From assembly GCA_002453165.1 (NCBI GenBank), contig DKGH01000147.1:1-29153 (forward strand): a DNA stretch of 29,153 nt. The letters run 5' to 3'. A program made the translations under genes and the position numbers. Position 1 is the first letter of the stretch. Each line of letters begins with the position of its first letter. The stretch comes from Verrucomicrobia bacterium UBA6775 (GTDB lineage: Bacteria; Verrucomicrobiota; Verrucomicrobiia; Limisphaerales; UBA1096). Below, piece by piece: positions 22,125 to 29,153 of the stretch. The notes beneath the pieces are model-generated. The model saw only the letters and a program-made list of their open reading frames with translations. It made no database searches and was not told the DNA's origin.

Positions 22125-23834
22125 ATGACCCGCTTGTCAGCCCTCATGCTATCCGGCCTGTTGTTCGCCGGCGCGGCAATGGCCAAGGATCTCGCGCCGT
22201 ACGGCTTCAAGAAATTCTTCGACCCGACTCGGCTCATCCAGGTCGAACTCAAGGTGAAGCCGGATGACTGGGATCGGATGCGCAAGCAGCACCGCCTGCT
22301 GGTGAAGACACTGCGCACGGACATCCCGCCGACCGATCAGGAGAAACCGTTCGACTACGTGCCGGCGCAGTTGACGATCGACGGCACGAAGGTCGGCAAG
22401 GTGGCGATCCGGAAAAAGGGCTTCGTGGGGTCGCTGGATGCGAACCGGCCGTCGTTAAAAATCCAGATCGACCGTTACGACAAAAAGAAAATGTTCGCCG
22501 GGGTCGATACGCTCACGCTGAACAACAATCGGCAGGACGGATCGCGGGTGCACCAGTTGATTGGTTACCAGCTATTCCGCGACGCAGGGTTGCAGGCGTC
22601 GTACTGCAATCTGGCGCACGTCACGGTCAACGGTAAGTCGCTCGGGATTTATTCCAATGTGGAGTCGCTTGACAAACATCTGTTTCGGCGTGCGTTCGAC
22701 AGTGCCAAGGGCACGCTGTACGAGGGCACGGTTTGTGATTTTCGGCTGCCTGTGCTGGTTCGTTTCGAGCGCAAGTTCGGCTCCGATAAGGCGGACAAGG
22801 TTCTTCGCAAGGTCGCCGTTGCCCTGAAGTCCGGTGACGAAAAATTGCTAAAGGAACTGGGCCGATACGTGGACATGGATCGGTTTTACAAGTTTTGGGC
22901 GATGGAGGTGTTGGCTGGGCATTGGGACGGCTATGTCAGCAACCGGAACAATTATTTTGTCTATTTTGACACCAAGTCAGACCGGCTGCACTTCCTGCCG
23001 TGGGGAGTGGACCAATTGGCCACCGACCGGAACATGTTTTGGGATCGATCATTTGACCCGCCGAAGTCGGTCAAGGCCGACTCCGCCATTCCGCGTCGGC
23101 TGTATCAACACCCGGAGGGTCGAAAAAAATATTTCGACGCCATGCGATTGCTGTTGAAAAAGGCATGGAACGAAAAAGAGCTGCTTGCGCAGATCGATGA
23201 ATTGCAGGAGCTGATCGAGCCGCATCGTGTGGACAACAATTCATGGGTTAAAGGTAAAACCGAAGCATTCAAGAAATTCATTCGGAACCGGCGCGAGGAA
23301 GTGACGAGCGAATTCGAAGGCGGCAAGACTCCCGAGTGGACGCTGGCGCAGCGACCGTTGATGAGTGACTTGGTCAAGGTGGCGGATGCCAAAGGCACCT
23401 TTGCGTTGAAGCTGAGCGATGCTGAAGAAAACTCTTTCGGTTTTATCGAGGTGAATGGCACCAGCAGGTTGGAACTGAAATGGGGCGGCAAAAAAATCGA
23501 CTTTGATAAATCGACGTTTGGCATCCGAAGAAACGGACGTCGATCGGTCACACTGAGATTGACTCGTGACGCTGCGCCGGAGGGCGAGCCCAAGGCGATC
23601 GAGATTCATTTTCCGCAACGGCGCATCGACGAGGGGGAGTCCGTGCCCTACCGGCTCGACATCTTCGCAAGCCCGGCTCAGGGCAATGTCTTTGTCGATG
23701 GCTCGCACGAGCCGGCCGGTAACTTCGGTGGCCGTGTGGTGATCAACCGCTTTGGCACCGAGATGGGCGACGCCATCGAGGGCCGGTTGGAGAGCGAGGT
23801 ATTTCGGTTTCTGCCACCCAAGGAAGAGGAGTGA
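22125..23834 (+). CDS. Secreted CotH-kinase-family protein 2
   Basis: This 569-residue precursor has a signal peptide (LSALMLSGLLFAGAAMA). CotH landmarks are VAIRKKGFVGS (93-103), LTLNNNRQD (130-138), GIYSNVES (174-181), FWAMEVLAGHWDGYVSNRNNYF (257-278) and FLPWGVDQ (290-297). It is closely parallel to CotH 1 but lacks its inserted domain; instead it carries a 150-residue C-terminal beta-rich extension (from about 410) of unknown fold. CotH kinases phosphorylate proteins in Bacillus spore coats; the target here is unknown. It follows msrA by 21 bases. The 3' end lies only three bases from the convergent LTD gene. Confidence 0.85.
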   Translation: MTRLSALMLSGLLFAGAAMAKDLAPYGFKKFFDPTRLIQVELKVKPDDWDRMRKQHRLLVKTLRTDIPPTDQEKPFDYVPAQLTIDGTKVGKVAIRKKGFVGSLDANRPSLKIQIDRYDKKKMFAGVDTLTLNNNRQDGSRVHQLIGYQLFRDAGLQASYCNLAHVTVNGKSLGIYSNVESLDKHLFRRAFDSAKGTLYEGTVCDFRLPVLVRFERKFGSDKADKVLRKVAVALKSGDEKLLKELGRYVDMDRFYKFWAMEVLAGHWDGYVSNRNNYFVYFDTKSDRLHFLPWGVDQLATDRNMFWDRSFDPPKSVKADSAIPRRLYQHPEGRKKYFDAMRLLLKKAWNEKELLAQIDELQELIEPHRVDNNSWVKGKTEAFKKFIRNRREEVTSEFEGGKTPEWTLAQRPLMSDLVKVADAKGTFALKLSDAEENSFGFIEVNGTSRLELKWGGKKIDFDKSTFGIRRNGRRSVTLRLTRDAAPEGEPKAIEIHFPQRRIDEGESVPYRLDIFASPAQGNVFVDGSHEPAGNFGGRVVINRFGTEMGDAIEGRLESEVFRFLPPKEEE

Positions 23835-23837
23835 CGC

Positions 23838-26800
23838 CTAGTCGCCAGGCTGGATTTTTAGCCGATAAAAGCGCTGTGCCGCGCCGGGGTTGCGGTCAAA
23901 AATCTTCAGGGATTGCGCTTGGCCTGAAGGCGCGATGACTTTGAACGATTTCCATTGCGCTTGGCCAAGCGCTTGCTCGAGTGTGTCGATGGACTGCACC
24001 TCAACGCCGGTGTCCTTGGGCAGTTCTATCGAAAGGATCACCCCGCTTGGCCCGACCTGAATCGCTTTGAAGAAGACCTCGGTGCGCTCGTCCGCCTGGC
24101 CGGGTGAGCCGTTCGGATTCCAACTTGGCCGCCAGCCGGCTTTGCCTAGTTTTTCGTCCTGTGTCGCACCATCCTTGGCCACCAGTGAAAAGCCCTGTCC
24201 GTCGGTCGTCGGGAACCAGTCGTCGAGGTAGTTCAGCTTGAGAATACTCTTGCCACGCTGAGTGGACAGTTCAAGCGGGCCGCCGCCGTTGCTCAGCTTG
24301 CCCTGATACTCGCCGATCACCGGTATTTCGCTGCCGTAACGCACGGCGAACGCCTGGGCGTTGCGGACGATCATGAAGCGTTTGCCCGGCTCGAGAATCT
24401 GGGCGGTGCCGTCGAGGAAGGAAAACCTGACCTCGCCGCTGACCGCCAGGCCGGAGAGATTGAGCGCCTTCTCGCTGTTGTTAAGCAGCTCGACAAATTC
24501 AAAGTCGGACGAGCGAAAGGTGGAGTCCACTGCGAGTTCGCCGGGCGCGGGGTCGAGCGGGTGATAGTGGATTTCGGAGAAAACCAGTTCACCTTCAGCT
24601 GGGGGAGGTGCGATGGAATAAAAATGCGTGATCGGCCCAGACCATTTGCTGGTTAGCGGCGGGTTATTTGAACCGGTTCGGGCGCGATGGTTCGACTTGT
24701 AAACTCGGGCGGTCAAAAGTTTACTCTCGTTAATCACGATCGGCGAATTGTATGGTAGAGCATTGTCTGCCACACCGCCCCTAGATTTGCGAGGGTCTGT
24801 GCCGTCTAATGTGTAGTAGATTTTGCCGCCCTCGGATGACTTTAGAGTAACGACCGTCCCGGGTGGAATGTATCCCGGCAGGATATTTGAATTCGGCGGG
24901 TCAACGAACTGCGATTCCATGAATTCGATGCGATCCCCTAGCCAAGTCTGCATGTGCCGGATCTCGCCCTCGTAAGTGCCACCATATTGGCTCCTTGGAC
25001 GTTGGTTCCAACGGGAGAGATTTCGCTTTTGGGCTTCAAACAGCTCGCCGGCCATTCGGTCTATGATGGCGTTGATGTTGTCTACACTAAATTGTGCTTG
25101 GCGTAGAGACTGAAAACGGTCGATGTATTTCTGGAAGAAATCTATATCCTTAAACATGCGGTTCCACCAAGGGTAGTTGAAAAAATCAGTACCTCGATCT
25201 CCAGAAGTAGATCGCCATGTCTTGGGGTTCTTGTCTCTTCCGTCTGTTGAACCGAGAGCTCGATCAAAGTCCCAGATAGGGCCGAAAGTAAGCTTTCCGC
25301 CTCTAGGAATATGCATATAGCAACTGAGCCGAAGTGCATCTACATTGAAAGCGACGACATTTAGTAGATGATGGTCTATAGCTGCCTCCACATCGATATA
25401 CTTAGCATAGCCTCGAACCGGATCGCGGTAATAATTGGCATTAAGAGCAGTACCCATATCATTGAGGTATTTGCGAAGAGCTTTTTCGTGAGGGTCGTAG
25501 GCGCTGGATTCCATTTTTTCCTCCTTCGGATAAACGTACTTGATGTTCTGCCCCGCAGCGCTAAAGCCAGAGTCGCCCGGGTCCGCTCGGTCGATCTTAA
25601 GAATGTACCCTCCCGACACCTCCGGTATGGCTTTGTGTTCTGAGAACAATTTCTCGACATCAACCCGGTCGGCATCGCGATCTATTTTTTCCATCAATGC
25701 GTACACGCCAAAATAGTCACCAGAGGAGAGTGCCCCGCCGTTGGTATTCAGGTACACCTCGACGAATCTTGTGCGCGGTGCATATCTGCCAATCTGGCGG
25801 CTTAACTCGAAAATAAACGGATTGTGCATCAGCGAGAGGTCGAAATTGTACGGTCCCCAAAGTACCCAGTCCGATTCGCTGGGCATGCCAATCAGAGACA
25901 GGTTTTTGTCATCGCCAAACTCGTCATGCAATTCGAGCGAGAGCGATGCCTTGGATCGTCCGCCCGTGCTCGAGCCGCGCGTCTTGATGCCAACCTGGCT
26001 GGCCACGGCGATCTCGTTCCCAAACCGGCTGCGGCCATTACTAGGCTCGATGATGGCCATAGACGCCATCTGGTAGGCGCCCGAGGGCGGGCGGCCGCCG
26101 CCGTAATTTTCCAGCACGATGTACGGCAGGTTGGACGAGGCGTTGTTCAGGCTGCGCTGGGTCTCGAAATACGTCGCGCTATCGACCGGCCCCATGCTGC
26201 CGTCGGGATGCACGAGCCGCGCCTTGATCGAGGTCGTGTTGCTGAGGTTAAGCTTGTCCGTGTAAACTGTCGATGCTCCGTCCGGCACCGAGCCGTCGGT
26301 TGTGTAGTGGATTTGCGACTCGGCACTGGCTGTCTCCGGCTTGGCCAGTTCGATTTCCAGCGAGGTCTGGAACACCTGGCTTGGCTGCTTGAACACCACC
26401 TCCGCCTCCACGCCGGTCACGGTGTCGTTGTTGCGTTCGCCCGGCGAGGGCTGGAACATGAATCCGAACGACTCCTTCACTTCGGTCTTTTTGTACGCGA
26501 CAATCTCCGGATGGATCAACAGGTCGGAGCTGGTGACCTTGTTGTTCAGCCCCTGAATGGCGAGGATGTTGTCGCCCGTCTTCAGCACATCCGCGAACCC
26601 GGCGATGCCGAATTCCACCGGGGTGGTCGCAATGGAGTCCGGCCGGTTTTGCGGGGCACCGGACTTCCAGTTGAGCGACGAGGGCGCGTTGTCGCTTGCG
26701 ATCTTTTTGCCGTTGATGAACGCAGTGAAGCCGTCCTCGTATTTCAGACGCAACACCACCTCCTCGATCTGCGACAGGTCCGTCACCGTAAACGGCACGC

Positions 26801-27449
26801 GGATGTACACCGATTCCGTGCTGTTGCGCATCTCGGAGACACTCAACCCGATGCGGCTGCCGTAGTCGTACCCGACCGCGGTCTTGCCTTTCTTCCAACT
26901 GCTGTCGTCGAAGTCCAGCTCCTTCCAGCCCTTGCCTGCCGTGCTGGTCTTCGGCACCAGCGCGCGTGCGGCGGATTTTTCGCGGAGCAGGATCACCTCG
27001 TTGCGCTTCGTGTTGCCCTTGCCGAACGAAACGTCATCGAACTGCTCTGGGTACTTCGGCGCGAACTCATACGCGACCTTCCCGCCCGCATCCAGCAGGG
27101 CGAGGTAGCCGGCCTCGCGGCTGAGCCGGAAATCCGTGTGCAACGGCGCGTTTAAGATCTTGCGATTTTTGCCGGAGGCAAACACCACGCGGTACTCTCG
27201 CGAGCCGAGCGTCACATTCGGAAACGTCCACTTGGTTTGTTGGGTGGGATCATCCGTCAGCGCCCAGCCCTTGAGGTTCACCGAAGTGCCGCTTGGGTTG
27301 AACAACTCAATCCAGTCGGAGCGGTCGTCATCGTCGTCCACCATTGTCGATCGATTTACCGTCATGAACTCGGAAATGATCGGCGCCGGCCAAGCGCTTG
27401 GCCAGCCGAGCAGCAGGAGTGCTGCCGCGAGAATTGGAAAAAACCTCAT
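23838..27449 (-). CDS. Large secreted LTD/CotH-kinase surface protein
   Basis: This 1203-residue protein has a signal peptide (ILAAALLLLGWPSAWPAP). Domains in order: lamin-tail-domain-like (24-130, IISEFMTVN...DWIELFNPSG), a jelly-roll-like domain (170-320) of the same kind as the CotH 1 insert, a chitobiase C-terminal/FN3-like strand set (365-430, IHYTTDGSVP), CotH kinase (450-845, with VGIKTRGSS, FGVYALMEKID and PIWDFDRALG), a second chitobiase-type domain (865-945, KIYYTLDGTDP), a second LTD (955-1075, LVFSEIHYHP...EFVELLNNSE) and a C-terminal sandwich ending AQRFYRL. The WDFD motif of CotH is intact. Two palindromic sites sit in it, one in the signal peptide. Codons for about residues 650-800 are AT-richer than the rest. 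Confidence 0.88.
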   Translation of the reverse strand: MRFFPILAAALLLLGWPSAWPAPIISEFMTVNRSTMVDDDDDRSDWIELFNPSGTSVNLKGWALTDDPTQQTKWTFPNVTLGSREYRVVFASGKNRKILNAPLHTDFRLSREAGYLALLDAGGKVAYEFAPKYPEQFDDVSFGKGNTKRNEVILLREKSAARALVPKTSTAGKGWKELDFDDSSWKKGKTAVGYDYGSRIGLSVSEMRNSTESVYIRVPFTVTDLSQIEEVVLRLKYEDGFTAFINGKKIASDNAPSSLNWKSGAPQNRPDSIATTPVEFGIAGFADVLKTGDNILAIQGLNNKVTSSDLLIHPEIVAYKKTEVKESFGFMFQPSPGERNNDTVTGVEAEVVFKQPSQVFQTSLEIELAKPETASAESQIHYTTDGSVPDGASTVYTDKLNLSNTTSIKARLVHPDGSMGPVDSATYFETQRSLNNASSNLPYIVLENYGGGRPPSGAYQMASMAIIEPSNGRSRFGNEIAVASQVGIKTRGSSTGGRSKASLSLELHDEFGDDKNLSLIGMPSESDWVLWGPYNFDLSLMHNPFIFELSRQIGRYAPRTRFVEVYLNTNGGALSSGDYFGVYALMEKIDRDADRVDVEKLFSEHKAIPEVSGGYILKIDRADPGDSGFSAAGQNIKYVYPKEEKMESSAYDPHEKALRKYLNDMGTALNANYYRDPVRGYAKYIDVEAAIDHHLLNVVAFNVDALRLSCYMHIPRGGKLTFGPIWDFDRALGSTDGRDKNPKTWRSTSGDRGTDFFNYPWWNRMFKDIDFFQKYIDRFQSLRQAQFSVDNINAIIDRMAGELFEAQKRNLSRWNQRPRSQYGGTYEGEIRHMQTWLGDRIEFMESQFVDPPNSNILPGYIPPGTVVTLKSSEGGKIYYTLDGTDPRKSRGGVADNALPYNSPIVINESKLLTARVYKSNHRARTGSNNPPLTSKWSGPITHFYSIAPPPAEGELVFSEIHYHPLDPAPGELAVDSTFRSSDFEFVELLNNSEKALNLSGLAVSGEVRFSFLDGTAQILEPGKRFMIVRNAQAFAVRYGSEIPVIGEYQGKLSNGGGPLELSTQRGKSILKLNYLDDWFPTTDGQGFSLVAKDGATQDEKLGKAGWRPSWNPNGSPGQADERTEVFFKAIQVGPSGVILSIELPKDTGVEVQSIDTLEQALGQAQWKSFKVIAPSGQAQSLKIFDRNPGAAQRFYRLKIQPGD
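23958..23973. repeat. Dispersed palindrome extended to 16 bases, copy 13
   Basis: GCGCTTGGCCAAGCGC followed by CTTGC (a further partial half), near the 3' end of the LTD/CotH gene, read as EQALGQAQW where the paralogous C-terminal domain has a shorter loop. Confidence 0.95.
27388..27403. repeat. Head-to-head pair of palindrome half-sites (GGCCAAGCGCTTGGCC)
   Basis: A 16-base perfect palindrome equal to two adjacent half-units of the repeat in the opposite phase. It encodes WPSAWP in the signal peptide of the LTD protein. Confidence 0.85.
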
Positions 27450-27598
27450 GTCGTCCCGCAGTTGTCGCCAAACGCCGCCTGCAACGAAAGGAATTTGTTC
27501 CGCTTGGCCAAGCGCCGGGAGCGATGGGCGCTTGGCTAAGCGCTTGGCTGGACTTTGACTTGCGTCGCGCGGCGGGGGGCGCAGAATCCGGCGAAGGC
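27450..27598. other. Divergent intergenic region carrying the palindrome cluster
   Basis: About 149 bases between start codons. Apart from the palindrome cluster and a GAAGG just before the 27599 ATG, no promoter could be picked with confidence. Confidence 0.5.
27501..27550. repeat. Dispersed palindrome copy 14 with two further degenerate units
   Basis: Exact CGCTTGGCCAAGCG at 27501-27514, then CGCTTGGCTAAGCG (one change, 27529-27542) and an overlapping CGCTTGGCTGG half-unit (27541-27550). All lie in the 149-base region between the divergent LTD and glycosidase-like genes. Confidence 0.95.
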
Positions 27599-29008
27599 AT
27601 GAAATATTCCCCGAATCAAAGGGCTTGGGTTGCTGGATTGTTGTCCCATTTATTTTTGTTGAGCACCCCCGGCATGACTGCGGAACCGGTGAGCGTGGGA
27701 CTTCGCAAGCAACTTCTGGTGGACGACTGGGTGGTGGCCGAGAAAAGCGGGGTGACGCGGGAGTTGGGCAGGGTGGAGAAGCAAAACGGCGGGAAGCCGG
27801 TCTTCGAGGGGTACTTTTACGGCACGGTGCTGCACGACGAGGGGAAGTTCAAATTGTGGTACCGTGGCAACCCATACGGCTACGCTGAGTCGGCGGATGG
27901 TCTGCACTTCGATAAAATATCGCTGCTCAAGGGACTCGATCCCGCGCATCACAACACCGCCTCGTTTTACATTGACCCGAATGAGACGGATCCGGCGCAT
28001 CGCTACAAAATCTGCTACGCCTACCTGCGCCCGCACGCGGCCGTACTGGGCTACTCCGCCGATGGCATCCACTGGAACGCCTACAACGACGGCAAACCGG
28101 TGACGCATCGCGCGGCGGACACCTACAACCAGATCGTGTGGGACGCCGAGGCGAAGGTGTACCGGATGTTCACGCGCACCGACTTTGCGCGGCCGGCCGA
28201 CGGGCTGGAGGTGCGCGGCACGCGCGACATGGTCAACCCGGACATCAAGGCCAACCCGCGAAACTGGCGCACCGTGCGCGAATGGAAATTTGGCAAGGGG
28301 GCGGAGGATGAAATCTATCGCCGGCAGATTTACGCGTTGACCGACTGGATTCATGAAGGCGTGCACTTCGCCCTGATGTCAGTCTACGAAAACATCCCCA
28401 AGCCGGGCGCGCCCTATGATCGTCGACCGAACCACCACAAGCGACATGAGCACGACATTGTGAACTTTTACATCGGCACCACCCGCGGCAACGCCATGTG
28501 GGACCTCACCTGGGTGTACGCCGAAAAGCCGTTCGTCCCCCGTGGTCCGGACGGCAGCTTCGACAAGGACATGATTTTTCCCGCCTCACAAATCGTCACC
28601 CACAACGATCGTCACTGGGTGTACTACAACGGTTTTCGCGAACGCCACGGTATCCCCGACCGCGGCCCGCACGGCATCGGCCTGGCCACCCTCAAGCGAG
28701 ACCGCTTCATCAGCCTCACGGCTACAGGGGCGGAGCCCGGGACGATTTTGACCAAGCCCTTCAGGCTCGAGGGCAGCCGACTACAGGTCAACGGGCAGGG
28801 CGACAGCATTCATGTGGAGGTGCTCGACAAAACCGGCCGGATCACCCACACCGCCGAGTCGGACAAATTGGACGCCCTGCGCTGGGAACCGCGCTGGGAA
28901 GACGACCGCGACTTGGGTTCGGCAAAAGGCGAAATCATTCAACTGCGGTTCCACCTGAAAAACGCCCGACTATACGCCTTTCAAGTGATCAACCCACAGC
29001 CACAATGA
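27599..29008 (+). CDS. Secreted glycosidase-like five-bladed-propeller protein
   Basis: This 469-residue protein starts MKYSPNQRAWVAGLLSHLFLLSTPGMTA (signal peptide). Its motifs LLVDDWVV near the start, FKLWYRGNPYGYAESADGLHF, YKICYAYLRPHAAVLGYSADGIHWN and VWDAEAKVYRMFTR resemble the GH32/GH43/GH117-like beta-propeller proteins common in marine Planctomycetota and Verrucomicrobiota. Catalytic acids cannot be assigned by eye and activity is unknown. The ATG at 27599 has GAAGG four bases upstream, one of the few plausible Shine-Dalgarno sites here. The frame is open to 27398 but that part crosses the palindrome cluster and overlaps the divergent gene. Confidence 0.75.
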   Translation: MKYSPNQRAWVAGLLSHLFLLSTPGMTAEPVSVGLRKQLLVDDWVVAEKSGVTRELGRVEKQNGGKPVFEGYFYGTVLHDEGKFKLWYRGNPYGYAESADGLHFDKISLLKGLDPAHHNTASFYIDPNETDPAHRYKICYAYLRPHAAVLGYSADGIHWNAYNDGKPVTHRAADTYNQIVWDAEAKVYRMFTRTDFARPADGLEVRGTRDMVNPDIKANPRNWRTVREWKFGKGAEDEIYRRQIYALTDWIHEGVHFALMSVYENIPKPGAPYDRRPNHHKRHEHDIVNFYIGTTRGNAMWDLTWVYAEKPFVPRGPDGSFDKDMIFPASQIVTHNDRHWVYYNGFRERHGIPDRGPHGIGLATLKRDRFISLTATGAEPGTILTKPFRLEGSRLQVNGQGDSIHVEVLDKTGRITHTAESDKLDALRWEPRWEDDRDLGSAKGEIIQLRFHLKNARLYAFQVINPQPQ

Positions 29009-29068
29009 ATTGTCCGTGAGGCCAAGGCCGTGATGACATCGAAAGGGATGTAGGGGGTTGCTTGAAGA

Positions 29069-29153
29069 TGGTACGAGCGAAAGGAGTCGAACCTTCACGC
29101 CTTTAGGGGCACAACCACCTCAAGGTTGCGTGTCTACCAATTCCACCACGAGT
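29069..29153 (-). tRNA. tRNA-Leu (anticodon GAG), 5' end cut by the window edge
   Basis: Read on the minus strand: D-arm TGGTGGAATTGGTAGACACG, anticodon stem-loop CAACC-TTGAGGT-GGTTG (anticodon GAG at 29121-29119), a long class II variable arm, T-arm GAAGG-TTCGACT-CCTTT, acceptor strand CGCTCGT, discriminator A and encoded CCA (29071-29069). About two 5' bases are missing. The last three bases of the window do not pair with the acceptor strand, while the two next to them do. Confidence 0.9.

Noticed and set aside
25824..27155. A 443-codon open frame antisense to the LTD/CotH gene
   Set aside because: Composition is typical of a shadow frame and the opposite strand has well-defined domains.
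2207..27514. The palindromes as rho-independent terminators
   Set aside because: Most copies are inside genes, have no loop and no T-run, so termination cannot explain them.
2207..27514. The palindromes as a CRISPR array or insertion-sequence ends
   Set aside because: Spacing is irregular over kilobases, there are no spacers, and no transposase or cas gene is present.

Overview
The window looks like a GC-rich (roughly 60% by eye) chromosomal fragment of a Verrucomicrobiota bacterium, probably an environmental relative of the Limisphaerales/Pedosphaerales. The phylum call is an inference from gene content: three CotH-kinase proteins, a lamin-tail-domain surface protein, an azurin/PA14 protein next to a secreted beta-propeller dehydrogenase-like protein, DUF5069 and DUF1802 genes, and C-terminal domains ending in a 'RFYR' strand. 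Most start codons lack a Shine-Dalgarno sequence. No ribosomal RNA or single-copy marker was available to settle the lineage.

Layout. 1-392: 3' end of asnS, then a long inverted repeat. 468-4132 (minus): a ferric-iron ABC importer (binding protein, fused permease, ATPase) behind a promoter that carries nested palindromes. 4251-5808: a small membrane peptide (plus), a MarR regulator and an EamA exporter (minus). 5918-7714: a dihaem cytochrome c and a MalK/UgpC-type ATPase, followed by a small membrane ORF. 7846-9621 (minus): CotH protein 1. 9826-12898: sugar-binding protein and two permeases, the rest of the sugar importer. 12895-16075 (minus): a propeller dehydrogenase-like gene and a copper/PA14 gene lying in a sharply AT-rich island. 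16152-17186: a WecA/MraY-like phosphosugar transferase. 17216-18203 (minus): DUF1802 and DUF5069. 18331-23834 (plus): a metzincin protease with propeller repeats, secreted MsrA, CotH protein 2. 23838-27449 (minus): a 1203-residue LTD/CotH surface protein. 27599-29008: a secreted propeller protein resembling glycosidases. 29069-29153 (minus): tRNA-Leu(GAG), running off the edge.

The most striking signal is not a gene. A perfect palindrome, GCTTGGCCAAGC (usually CGCTTGGCCAAGCG), occurs 14 times exactly in 29 kb, with several one-mismatch copies, tandem copies and many half-sites. Nine exact copies lie inside reading frames, where they are read as LGQA or LAK, and five lie in the small intergenic fraction. 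By hand estimate about 0.003 copies would be expected. It behaves like a highly iterated palindrome comparable in style to cyanobacterial HIP1, but with a different sequence. It is absent from the AT-rich island, which supports recent import of that segment.

How the genes fit together: the region is dominated by import (iron, sugar or sugar-like solutes) and by secreted or envelope proteins (CotH kinases, protease, copper/PA14 protein, dehydrogenase-like propeller, MsrA, glycosidase-like propeller), as expected of a polymer-degrading heterotroph. Substrate assignments are not possible from sequence alone.
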